Both the position numbers and the translations under genes were made by a program. A stretch of 22,425 bases of DNA from an uncultured Oscillospiraceae bacterium. Lineage in GTDB: Bacteria; Bacillota; Clostridia; Oscillospirales; Acutalibacteraceae. The notes below the pieces were generated by a model. It saw nothing but the letters and a program-made list of their open reading frames with translations. It made no database searches and had not been told where the DNA came from. Of this stretch, positions 14,899 to 22,425 are shown in pieces (within the stretch, counting starts at the first letter, position 1; every line of letters begins with the position of its first letter). The stretch is taken from NCBI GenBank assembly GCA_959601025.1, contig CAUGOD010000041.1, positions 1 to 22,425 of the forward strand, written 5' to 3'.

Positions 14899-16236
14899 TT
14901 GAATAAGTTTATACGCGCGGTGATCTATTTTGCCGTTTTGACATCGTTTTTAGCCGCTCAAATATTTACCTACGATCTGGGAGCGTTTCAGCTTTCCCTG
15001 TTTCGCGCCGCGATTCTGTTGCTGCCGGTGTTGGTTTGTGTTTATGCGCTGCGAAGCACGGAGCCGGTCTACCTTTTGGCGGCAGGCAAAAGGAATTCCT
15101 ATTCCGTACGGTTCATGCTGCTGTGGCTGCTTTATGCAGTCGTCAGCGTTTTGATGAGCCCCGTTTTTAGTAGCTGGCTGCGAAACGTATATTTTCTCGG
15201 CTGCGGCGTCCTGTGCGCCCTGCTGTTCGGCATCTTCCTTACGGAAAAGGAGCATATCGTCACCGTATTTCGGTTAATGCGGCTGATGATCGCCGTTCAG
15301 ATATTTATTGGATGGTATGAAATTATCTTCCGAAGATATCATTTCACAAGTGCGTTCAATCAAGCTTATTATTCCTCGGCTGCGCACCGCATTCCCATTG
15401 CCATGTGCGGAAATCCGAACGACTTCGCCATGCTGATGCTATTCGGCGTATTCATTGGTTATGTATGCTTTTGCTGTCGTAAAGGGCTTGCCGATGGGAT
15501 TTTCTCTGTTGCTCTTATGGCAAATTGCGCGTTTTTTGTATTTCAGACGGAATCCCGCGCCAATATTATCGGTCTGCTGATGGCGGCGGCGTTTTTTGTT
15601 CTTGTTTCGTATCGCAACCGTGCCGGGGTGCTGCTGGGAGTTGTCTGCGCTGCCGCCGGGCTATCGTTGGTAATTCCCGGCCTCTGGGAAAAGGTGGGGC
15701 TGGAGTTGAGTAATACCCTTACGTTTGATTTCAGCGGGCAGTACATGGGTTCGGACACCATTCGTGTCAACCTTATTAAAAACGGATTTTACTTTTTATA
15801 TCAGACCTTCGGGTTAGGAACGGGTGCGGGCAATCTGGAATATTGGATGCAGAACGCCGCCATCTATCCTACAGGCGGCATTACGAACATGCATAACTGG
15901 TGGATGGAACTGCTTACCTCCTATGGTATAATTGTTTTTATCGGTTATGGAATTTTCTATGTCAAGCTGTTCCGGGATTTTTACCGGACATTAAAGCAGA
16001 GCGCTGATCCCCAAATTCGCGCCATCGCATTTGGCTTTTTATGCTGCATGGTTGGTTTTCTGGTCGGCTCGGTCAGTTCCAGCTCCAATATAAAAACGGA
16101 ATGGCTGTGGGTTTTCTGGGCCGTCGCGATTGCGTTTCAGGGACAGGTGGAAAGCGCTGCAACAGAGCGGAAATCATGTGCGGTAAGACGGACAAAATAT
16201 ATAAAGGACAAATTTTCTGCCCACATCATTTTCTAG
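14899..16236 (+). CDS. Wzy-type polysaccharide polymerase / O-antigen ligase family protein
   Basis: An integral membrane protein of 445 aa with about 10-12 hydrophobic segments. Two family landmarks are present: TESRANIIG (around Arg220) and, in the large external loop, GLGTGAGNLEYW followed by NMHNWWMELLTSYG (from residue 330). This fits the Wzy_C domain, which joins repeat units at the outer face of the membrane. The start is a TTG at 14899 with TAGGGGG (14886-14892) 6 nt upstream; there is no nearer ATG. The tail after the last membrane segment is basic. Its presence with a flippase indicates a Wzx/Wzy-dependent pathway rather than an ABC-transporter one. Confidence 0.88.
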   Translation: MNKFIRAVIYFAVLTSFLAAQIFTYDLGAFQLSLFRAAILLLPVLVCVYALRSTEPVYLLAAGKRNSYSVRFMLLWLLYAVVSVLMSPVFSSWLRNVYFLGCGVLCALLFGIFLTEKEHIVTVFRLMRLMIAVQIFIGWYEIIFRRYHFTSAFNQAYYSSAAHRIPIAMCGNPNDFAMLMLFGVFIGYVCFCCRKGLADGIFSVALMANCAFFVFQTESRANIIGLLMAAAFFVLVSYRNRAGVLLGVVCAAAGLSLVIPGLWEKVGLELSNTLTFDFSGQYMGSDTIRVNLIKNGFYFLYQTFGLGTGAGNLEYWMQNAAIYPTGGITNMHNWWMELLTSYGIIVFIGYGIFYVKLFRDFYRTLKQSADPQIRAIAFGFLCCMVGFLVGSVSSSSNIKTEWLWVFWAVAIAFQGQVESAATERKSCAVRRTKYIKDKFSAHIIF

Positions 16237-16361
16237 AGAGCAATTTGATAACCATTGCCAGAAGGGCATTCCGTTTATGTCTGCATACGCAATTGCGCTT
16301 TCGCCAATAGTTTTCCTTTGTTTCAGAGGTGTTATTCGACTTTTTCAATGGGGGATATCAG

Positions 16362-17687
16362 TTGAAAAATCTCATAATTGTTAGCCCATATTTTAGCCCA
16401 CAAAACAGGATTGCGGCTGTTCGGCCCACCAAATTTGCAAAACATCTTCAGGAGAGCCAAAAATATCGGATAACTGTTCTGACACAGCAGCAATACAAAT
16501 CATTACATGATCCCATATTAGAAAAAGATGTTCTCCAAATAGCGGATATTCAATATTTACCGTTGGGATTTTTGGCGAAAACAGCGCATCGTTTGTGCTC
16601 CTTTTTAATTGACAGGAAACGCTCAGATACAGAGAGTGTTTCTTCAACAGTCATTTCAAATCCTCGAAATTCTCCCAACCGGTTAAAAATATGGTTTTCC
16701 CGGTTCGTAAACCAAACCCTGGGATGGATTGATGGACGCAGTTTTTACCATAAAGCGAAAGTCTTGATTCGGAAAAAGAAACGGGAAGACCTTGATATTA
16801 TTTTTTCCACTTATGGTCCGTTATCCAGCCACTGGGTTGGACGATATTTAAAAAAGAAAAATCCACAAGCGAAATGGATTGCAGATTTTCGTGATCAGGT
16901 TTTTAGCGGAGATACGCCTTGGCCATATCGCGCCTATTATCAGAGCTTTCCTCGGAAATGCTGTCGAACGGCGAATGTGATTACCGGCGTTTCTGAAGGT
17001 GTTCTACGGGAGCTCAACATATTGGACGGACAGAGCGCCTCAATTATTCCAAACGGCTTTGATCCGGATGATTACGAAGAAGCGAAAAATCCTTCCGGAG
17101 ATTGTCTGAAGATGGTTTATACAGGCGCAATGTATAGAGGCGAGCGAGATATTACGCCATTGTTTAAAGCTGTTTCGGAGCTTATTCATGATCAAAAGAT
17201 TGATCGTTCCCGCATTGCCTTTGACTATGCCGGCGGAGAAGGGGAGGTCTTTCTTCGGCAGGCTGCTGCGTTTAGTTTAGAAGATGTAGTAGTTGATCAT
17301 GGCTATATATCCAGAGAGAAGTCTATCCAACTTCAAAGTACGGCGGATATTTTATTGCTTGCATCATGGAATAAAAAGGGGAACACGGGTATTGTCACAG
17401 GAAAGTTCTTGGAATACCTGATGATGAAAAAAAATATTGTCTGTTGTATGTCCGGCGATCTTCCGGACAGTACACTCAAGAAAATGATTGGTGTTGCGCA
17501 AGTGGGTTTTTGCTATGAGGAGGCTCGGAAGGAACAGGACCTCGTTGGCTTAAAAGAATATATATATCAGAAATACTTGGAAAAGCAAAAAAGTGGTTAT
17601 TGTATCTATGAGCCGAACGGGCAATGGATTCAGCAATACGATTACCGGCACATAACTCAGCAGTTAGAGGAGCTTTTTGAAATTTAG
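16362..17687 (+). CDS. GT4-like glycosyltransferase
   Basis: A GT-B protein of 441 aa starting MKNLIIVSPYFSP. The acceptor domain includes DIIFSTYGPLSSHWVGRYL and WIADFRDQVF, found in a group of long GT4-like transferases from capsule loci. After IIPNGFDPDD the donor domain begins at MVYTGAMYRGERD; the donor-site region is TGIVTGKFLEYLMMKKNIV. I chose TTG 16362, which has GGGGGA (16350-16355) 6 nt upstream; a GTG at 16329 is in frame but adds 11 residues and lacks a ribosome site. The 125 nt before it hold only a short palindrome CGCAATTGCG (16288-16297). The gene is AT-rich. Substrate unknown. Confidence 0.88.
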   Translation: MKNLIIVSPYFSPQNRIAAVRPTKFAKHLQESQKYRITVLTQQQYKSLHDPILEKDVLQIADIQYLPLGFLAKTAHRLCSFLIDRKRSDTESVSSTVISNPRNSPNRLKIWFSRFVNQTLGWIDGRSFYHKAKVLIRKKKREDLDIIFSTYGPLSSHWVGRYLKKKNPQAKWIADFRDQVFSGDTPWPYRAYYQSFPRKCCRTANVITGVSEGVLRELNILDGQSASIIPNGFDPDDYEEAKNPSGDCLKMVYTGAMYRGERDITPLFKAVSELIHDQKIDRSRIAFDYAGGEGEVFLRQAAAFSLEDVVVDHGYISREKSIQLQSTADILLLASWNKKGNTGIVTGKFLEYLMMKKNIVCCMSGDLPDSTLKKMIGVAQVGFCYEEARKEQDLVGLKEYIYQKYLEKQKSGYCIYEPNGQWIQQYDYRHITQQLEELFEI

Positions 17688-17722
17688 TACTCGCTTGTAT
17701 TTTAGCTAAGAATTTTATTCCT

Positions 17723-18010
17723 TTGGAATACGTCCATCCTACCGGTTTGGGAACAAAAATATTTGATTATATCTATTTGAATCGGCCGGTTATCAGCGCG
17801 TCCCCCAGAGAAATCTATCTGTCACAGTTTATGCAGCGATTTGAGAATGGCTTTGTTTGCAATAGCGCCGATGAAATTTATACCGCTATCTGCAAGATTA
17901 TTTCGGAAGATAAGGCGGCGTTGGATAAAAATATGCATCCGGAGACATATTCCCGCCGTATTCAGAATCAACGGTTCGAAGCTTTATTTCATTCGAAGCA
18001 ACTGCGTTAG
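17723..18010 (+). pseudogene. C-terminal remnant of a glycosyltransferase
   Basis: The open frame (from 17681, first possible start TTG 17723) encodes only about the last 95-109 residues of a GT-B transferase. HPTGLGTKIFDYIYLNRPVI matches the donor-site segment that in the intact gene just upstream reads TGKFLEYLMMKKNIV. The rest (GFVCNSADEIYTAICKII) looks like the usual C-terminal helices. The acceptor domain and most of the donor domain are missing, there is no ribosome site at the TTG, and the upstream gene has its own complete C terminus, so this is not a frameshifted tail of it. I read it as what is left of a replaced glycosyltransferase gene. Translation as a small protein cannot be excluded. 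Confidence 0.8.
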
Positions 18011-18042
18011 AAAAACGGCTTTTCTCTTGAAAGGAAGATAGA

Positions 18043-19512
18043 ATGCGAAATCCAAGACCAAAAGGAGCTTCGTTAGGAAAAGACGCGCTCCTTTTGACGG
18101 TTGCTAAAGTGGCGACATTAGTCATTACGATGGTTTCCGGAATGCTGCTCTCTCGTTTTCGGACGCTGGAAGAATATGGAACGTATTCTCAGATTAATAT
18201 GGTAATCACTCTGGCAATTTCCCTTTTTACTTTGGGGTTACCCAACAGTATCAACTATTTTATTGCCAGAACAGATAATGTAGAGGAGCGCCGCCATTTC
18301 CTGTCGAGTTATTATACGCTCAATACTTTACTTTGCGCAATAATGGGGATTACGTTGTTTGCGTTGACTCCGGTGTTTGAACTATATTTTAAAAACGCGT
18401 ATATCCGTTGTTTTGCTTATGTTTTTTTGGCGCTTCCCTGGTCACAGGTGATTATTTCCAGTATTCAAAACTTTCTGGTTGTTTACCATAAGTCTCATCT
18501 GTTGGTTTACTTTACCATCTCGCACAGTCTGGCAACGCTTTTGGTGGTTCTTTTAGCGGTATGGCTGCAGTGGAGCTTCTCCCTGTATATGGTGGTTTTC
18601 ATTATTGAATCGGTTCTGTTTGCCTTACTGGTATACGGAATCGTGTGGCGGGTAGCCGGAAGAATCCGGGTTCAATTGGATTGGAGGCTTATTCGGCAGA
18701 TTTTTGTGTATTCCGTTCCCTTGGGCCTGGCCACGGTGGTGGGAACCCTAAAGACGGAAACCGATAAATTGCTGATCGGCTTTTTCTATACGACCGAACA
18801 ACTGGCGATTTACTCCAATGCTTCCAAAGAATTGCCGCTGTCCATTTTCGCCACTTCGCTTACGGCTGTTTTGCTGCCGAAAATGGTAACGGAATTAAAT
18901 GCCGGCCGAAAAAAAGAGGCCCTTCATTTATGGGGAACCGCTACGATTATTTCTTATGTTATCATCTGCTTCTTTACGGTTGGGCTTTTTACCTATGCGC
19001 CTGAAGTGATGTCGCTGTTTTATTCCGAAAAATATCTATCCGGTGTGCCGGTATTTCGTATCTACACCTTATTATCGCTGTTACGCTGTACCTATTTCGG
19101 TATGATCCTGAATTCCAGCGGCAAGACAAAATTGATTTTTTATAGCTCTATTGCCGCTTTAGTGTTGAATGTAGCGCTTAACTTCGTTTTTTACCGACTC
19201 TTTGGATTTATCGGTCCGGCTTTAGCGACAATAGTGGCTACGATCTTTAGCACCTTCTTTTTGCTTGCGGCCACATCGCACAGTATAAAAGTCCCATTCC
19301 GGGAGATTTTTCCCTGGAAACAGCTTGGTATTATTACAGGAATCAACATTGTGTTGGGTATCGTATTTTATTTCCTTAAGAAGGCCTTACCGCTGCAGGC
19401 CTATATTGGTGAAATTGGCGAATCATTGCTTCTCGGATGTCTTTGGGGGGTGCTGTATGCCGGGTTAATGTTCCGATATGTCTATAAAAAATACCGGATT
19501 TTGAATCAGTAG
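18043..19512 (+). CDS. Wzx-type polysaccharide flippase
   Basis: A membrane protein of 489 aa with about 12-14 hydrophobic segments, belonging to the MOP superfamily. It would flip the completed undecaprenyl-linked repeat unit to the outside for the polymerase. The N-terminal pattern (a lysine-rich lead, then LLLTVAKVATLVITMVSGML), the motif SRFRTLEEYGTYSQ in the first loop and TETDKLLIGFFYTTEQLAIY in the middle are typical of oligosaccharide flippases. ATG 18043 follows AAAGGA. The gene is AT-rich like the glycosyltransferase before it. No lipid II flippase function (MurJ) is suggested by the context. Confidence 0.93.
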   Translation: MRNPRPKGASLGKDALLLTVAKVATLVITMVSGMLLSRFRTLEEYGTYSQINMVITLAISLFTLGLPNSINYFIARTDNVEERRHFLSSYYTLNTLLCAIMGITLFALTPVFELYFKNAYIRCFAYVFLALPWSQVIISSIQNFLVVYHKSHLLVYFTISHSLATLLVVLLAVWLQWSFSLYMVVFIIESVLFALLVYGIVWRVAGRIRVQLDWRLIRQIFVYSVPLGLATVVGTLKTETDKLLIGFFYTTEQLAIYSNASKELPLSIFATSLTAVLLPKMVTELNAGRKKEALHLWGTATIISYVIICFFTVGLFTYAPEVMSLFYSEKYLSGVPVFRIYTLLSLLRCTYFGMILNSSGKTKLIFYSSIAALVLNVALNFVFYRLFGFIGPALATIVATIFSTFFLLAATSHSIKVPFREIFPWKQLGIITGINIVLGIVFYFLKKALPLQAYIGEIGESLLLGCLWGVLYAGLMFRYVYKKYRILNQ

Positions 19513-19557
19513 ATTATTTGAGAGGAGAACAGCAAATACGCTGTACAGGAATACGTT

Positions 19558-20766
19558 ATGAAAAGAACAGTTGTTTTATACGGAACGGTTTCAGAGGATA
19601 ATTTCGGGTTTCCCTCCCTGATGCACGGTGCGGAACAGCTTATCCACGAGCAGAATCCGGAAACGGAAATTGTTTTTTATCAGCGAACCCCTCCGCAGGA
19701 TATCGCTGTAAAGGATATGGGATTTCCCTGCCTTCAGATGCCCTATCGTTCAATCAAAGAGCTTTTGTTGGACGCTGTTTTCGTTAAGCTGGGAAAGAAA
19801 CCGAAAGAATTGCAAAAGCAGGAGTTTTTTGATACTCTCCGGCGGGCGGATGTCGTTGCGGATTTATACGGTATATGCTTTTGTGATAAGTTTACGAAAG
19901 AAGCAGAGCAGAGGGAGGCTTATAGTCGCTTTCGCGCGAAAAAAAATGTTATGGCTAGCTTCCCCGTTTGTGCAGCCGCGCGGATTTTAGGGAAGAAAAT
20001 CGTAAAATGCCCCGCGAGTTATGGGACGATCCGTTATGATAAAGACCGGAAAGAAGCACGTTATGCGGCGGACAAGTTTTTCGATTTGATGGCGGCAAGG
20101 GAAAAGGAAAGCCGGCGGCAGATGACAGAAGAGGCCAAGGCGTCTGCGGAAGTCCTGCTTTCTCCTGATCTCGCCAATTATTTTAAAGTATCCGTTCCCG
20201 AAGCCAGAAAGAAAACAATCGGCATCTCTGTGAGCCATCAGATAGTCCGCCAATGGTCGTCACAGGAATCTTATTATGACAATATTTGCGCGTTGGTTCG
20301 GCACATTCTTGGTACAATGGACGCGGACGTGCTTCTGATTCCAAACGAAACCTCTCCGGCCGCTCCGGTTAACGACATCACCGTAGCACAGAAGATTGTA
20401 TCGATGCTTGGTGAGACGGAGCGCGTACTCCTGCCGGATGTCCGTCAGATGACCAGTACACAATTGAAGCAGCTTATCGCCGGGTGCGAGGTTATGGTTG
20501 CCAGCCGCTATCATTCCTGCGTGGCCTCTCTTTCTTCCGGCGTCCCGCTGTTGGCTATCGGATGGCATTATAAATATACGGAATTGCTGGAGCTTTACAA
20601 GCAGGAAAAATGGATTTTACATAAGGGTTCCTGTTCCTCAACCGCCCTCATCTCTCTGTTCGATCAGCTGTGGGAAAACCGGGTACAGGTGGGCAGGGAA
20701 ATCCAGGAAAATTCTGAGCAGGTCCGCGCTTCCCTTCGGGAAGTAGGAAAGAAATTGTTTTTCTGA
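19558..20766 (+). CDS. Polysaccharide pyruvyl transferase family protein
   Basis: A 402-aa GT-B-like protein of the CsaB/WcaK family, which usually transfers pyruvate from phosphoenolpyruvate to a sugar as a ketal, giving the polymer a negative charge. Family features are the N-terminal VLYGTVSEDNFGFPSLMHGA, a central KTIGISVSHQIV start of the second domain, and the signature SRYHSCVASLSSGVPLLAIGW (from residue 316), in which His319 is the conserved histidine. The ribosome site is weak (AGGA at 19547-19550). A stronger AGAGGAG (19521-19527) is too distant. It is next to an FrhB-type protein, a pairing seen in other capsule clusters. Some members do not transfer pyruvate, so the reaction is inferred. 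Confidence 0.85.
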   Translation: MKRTVVLYGTVSEDNFGFPSLMHGAEQLIHEQNPETEIVFYQRTPPQDIAVKDMGFPCLQMPYRSIKELLLDAVFVKLGKKPKELQKQEFFDTLRRADVVADLYGICFCDKFTKEAEQREAYSRFRAKKNVMASFPVCAAARILGKKIVKCPASYGTIRYDKDRKEARYAADKFFDLMAAREKESRRQMTEEAKASAEVLLSPDLANYFKVSVPEARKKTIGISVSHQIVRQWSSQESYYDNICALVRHILGTMDADVLLIPNETSPAAPVNDITVAQKIVSMLGETERVLLPDVRQMTSTQLKQLIAGCEVMVASRYHSCVASLSSGVPLLAIGWHYKYTELLELYKQEKWILHKGSCSSTALISLFDQLWENRVQVGREIQENSEQVRASLREVGKKLFF

Positions 20767-20789
20767 TATAGAAGGGAAAGGTTTCGATA

Positions 20790-22109
20790 ATGGCTGATTC
20801 CGTCAAGAAGATTACGGATAATGCGTTGTGTACAGCATGCGGCGCCTGTGCGGGACTATGTCCTGTTCACGCCATCCAGATGAAAGAGAATCCGGCGGGC
20901 TTTCTTCAGGCGGAGGTAGACCCCTCGGCTTGTATTCTCTGCGGAAAATGTCTGAAAATTTGTCCCAGCTATTCTGAAAATCCGCTTTTTACTTCTTCGG
21001 AAGATATCTTTCATGGAACCAGCGTTAACGGATATGTCGGTTATGCTGCAGACCCGGAAATTCGCAGACGGGGACAAAGCGGTGGGGTTGTTACGGCGTT
21101 GCTGCTTTATTTGTTGGAGCAGCAGGCAGTGGACGGCGCGGTTGTCAACGTATTTGACGCGGAGACACAGCGCCCCAAAGCCATCTTGGCGAAAAGCCGG
21201 GAAGAGCTTTTGAAAGGATGCGGCTCGTATTATTCTCAATCAGCGGTAGTAGAGGCCATCCTTAGTCACCAGGAGGAGAAAACGGCGGCGGTTGTGCTTG
21301 GATGCCAGGCGGAAAGCCTGCGTTTGATCCGGGAAAGGTTCCCCGGATGCTCTTTGCCGGAATATACGATCGGCTTGATTTGCGCCGGACAAAACAGCGG
21401 ACGAATGGTGGATGATCTTTTGCAGATGGCTGGATGCCCTGCGGAGGATGAGAAAATACAATATTTTCGGTTTCGAGATAAGTTATGTGGAGGATGGCCG
21501 GGAAACGTTCATATGTCATCCCCCAATAGAGAGTATTCGCTGCCCAAAGAACGTCGACATGAGCTGAAATCCGTTTATGAATCGTATCGTTGTCTCAGCT
21601 GTTATGACCAGATGAATATATACAGCGATATTGTCTGTGGAGACCCATGGCATATTGCCGGCAAAGATGTGCCGGAAGGCAATTCGGTAGTCATTTCTCG
21701 TACGGAGAAGGGAGATCGGCTCCTCCAGGATGCCTGTCGAGATGGAGCAATTTGCCTGGAACCACTATCGGTGGATGCGATTTTCACGGGGCAGACCGTG
21801 GATTCCCGTCATATTCCCAAGTATTTTACAGTGCGGCGCATTCATCAAGAAAAGGATTGGGCGTATCCGTATCCGCAGGAATATCCGGAAGACTGCCCGG
21901 CGATATCGGAAGCTTCATGCCGGCAGCTATTGCATCGTTTAGAATACAGCCGTCAATATTATCTTTCCGAAAATCGACAAGAGGCGGATCGCCTTTTAAC
22001 TCGAGAGAAAGAACAACAGCAGCGTATCCGGCGAAGAAGAGTGATACCAAATTTAAAGCGGAAGATATATTCTCTATTAAAATTTATTAAAGGAAGGAAT
22101 CGTCATTGA
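20790..22109 (+). CDS. Coenzyme F420 hydrogenase/dehydrogenase beta-subunit family iron-sulfur protein
   Basis: A 439-aa cytoplasmic redox protein. Two 4Fe-4S ferredoxin motifs open it: Cys14, 17, 20, 24 and Cys48, 51, 54, 58. An FrhB N-terminal domain follows, with GYVGYAADPEIRRRGQSGG (81-99). A C-terminal FrhB domain contains YRCLSCYDQMN and DIVCGDPWHI, with further conserved cysteines. The family name comes from methanogen F420 enzymes, but members in capsule loci of bacteria without known F420 probably use a flavin. It may reduce a sugar or precursor, or support the neighbouring pyruvyl transferase-like enzyme; neither is proven. The basic C-terminal tail is lysine/arginine-rich. Its stop overlaps the next start (TGATG). 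Confidence 0.88.
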   Translation: MADSVKKITDNALCTACGACAGLCPVHAIQMKENPAGFLQAEVDPSACILCGKCLKICPSYSENPLFTSSEDIFHGTSVNGYVGYAADPEIRRRGQSGGVVTALLLYLLEQQAVDGAVVNVFDAETQRPKAILAKSREELLKGCGSYYSQSAVVEAILSHQEEKTAAVVLGCQAESLRLIRERFPGCSLPEYTIGLICAGQNSGRMVDDLLQMAGCPAEDEKIQYFRFRDKLCGGWPGNVHMSSPNREYSLPKERRHELKSVYESYRCLSCYDQMNIYSDIVCGDPWHIAGKDVPEGNSVVISRTEKGDRLLQDACRDGAICLEPLSVDAIFTGQTVDSRHIPKYFTVRRIHQEKDWAYPYPQEYPEDCPAISEASCRQLLHRLEYSRQYYLSENRQEADRLLTREKEQQQRIRRRRVIPNLKRKIYSLLKFIKGRNRH

Positions 22110-22425
22110 TGAGCAAGATGAGCATGAAGGAAACCCTGCTGAAAAAGATTGAGAAGAAAGAGATCGTGGTCGGGGTAGTGGGGCTCGGATATGTGGGGCT
22201 GCCGCTGGCGGTGGAGAAGGCGAAGGCCGGGTTCCGAACGATCGGATTCGACGTGCAGGCGAAAAAGGTGGAGCTGGTGAACGCCGGTCATAACTACATC
22301 GGGGATGTGGTGGACAGCGATCTGGAAACGCTGGTGAAGGCGGGGACGCTGACGGCGACGACCGACTTCTGTTTTGTGAAGGATGTGGATTTCATCGCGA
22401 TCTGCGTGCCGACGCCGCTGGACGC
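22109..22425 (+). CDS. WbpA/WecC-type nucleotide-sugar dehydrogenase, 5' part only
   Basis: The first 105 codons of a UDP-sugar dehydrogenase are present; the rest is beyond the window. GVVGLGYVGLPLAVEKAKAGF carries the NAD-binding GLGYVG (25-30), and IAICVPTPLDA is the next conserved block. The leading helix before the Rossmann fold and GLPLA favour the UDP-N-acetylhexosamine type (WbpA, WecC) over UDP-glucose dehydrogenase. It would oxidise C6 to a carboxylate, giving an acidic amino sugar. AAGGAAGG (22090-22097) precedes ATG 22109, which overlaps the preceding stop. Base use changes abruptly here: 22201-22260 has 41 G or C in 60, while 22021-22080 has 22. Confidence 0.9.
   Translation, partial: MSKMSMKETLLKKIEKKEIVVGVVGLGYVGLPLAVEKAKAGFRTIGFDVQAKKVELVNAGHNYIGDVVDSDLETLVKAGTLTATTDFCFVKDVDFIAICVPTPLD

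Noticed and set aside
16041..16310. 89-codon frame at the end of the polymerase gene
   Set aside because: It overlaps the polymerase in another frame, including its last membrane segment, and the product looks like a shadow translation.
16237..16361. Internal promoter between the polymerase and the next glycosyltransferase
   Set aside because: TTGATA and TTGCCA are present, but no matching -10 hexamer lies at the right spacing.

Overview
The window looks like chromosomal DNA of a low-to-mid GC Firmicute, most likely a clostridial gut-type bacterium (Oscillospirales or a relative). The reasons are the unfused trpEGDCFBA gene order behind a T-box leader, strong AAGGAG-type ribosome binding sites, a DUF4317 protein (a family I know mainly from Clostridia), and frequent TTG/GTG starts. 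All genes I can support are on the + strand. I see no tRNA, rRNA, CRISPR array or insertion sequence.

Region 1 (about 85-7103) is a complete tryptophan operon. A sigma-A type promoter (85-113) drives a leader of roughly 480 nt. The leader holds a tryptophan-specific T-box riboswitch (UGG specifier, UGGC acceptor-pairing bulge) and its terminator, and, unusually, a second perfect terminator 22 nt further on. The structural genes trpE, trpG, trpD, trpC, trpF, trpB and trpA follow with short gaps or 4-8 nt overlaps. They convert chorismate to tryptophan, and a hairpin closes the operon after trpA. The 3' arm of the first terminator can pair with the 5' side of the second, which suggests that one tRNA-sensing event controls both terminators.

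Region 2 (7104-8716) carries a single gene for a DUF4317 protein of unknown function, with its own extended -10 promoter and a strong downstream terminator.

Region 3 (8717 to the right edge) is a Wzx/Wzy-type surface polysaccharide (capsule or exopolysaccharide) cluster that runs off the window. After a promoter and a structured leader of about 350 nt come: a PglC-like initiating phosphoglycosyl transferase; a PglD/NeuD-like acetyltransferase; a GT4 glycosyltransferase; a divergent CE4-like deacetylase; two more GT4 enzymes; a Wzy-type polymerase; a fourth GT4 enzyme; the C-terminal remnant of a fifth; a Wzx-type flippase; a polysaccharide pyruvyl transferase family protein; an iron-sulfur FrhB-type protein; and the start of a WbpA-type nucleotide-sugar dehydrogenase. 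In the expected scheme the first sugar is loaded on undecaprenyl phosphate, the glycosyltransferases extend the repeat unit, the tailoring enzymes modify it, Wzx flips it and Wzy polymerises it. Base composition changes sharply within the cluster (AT-rich around 11.7-13.5 kb and 16.2-19.5 kb, GC-rich again from about 22.1 kb), as expected for a locus assembled by gene exchange.
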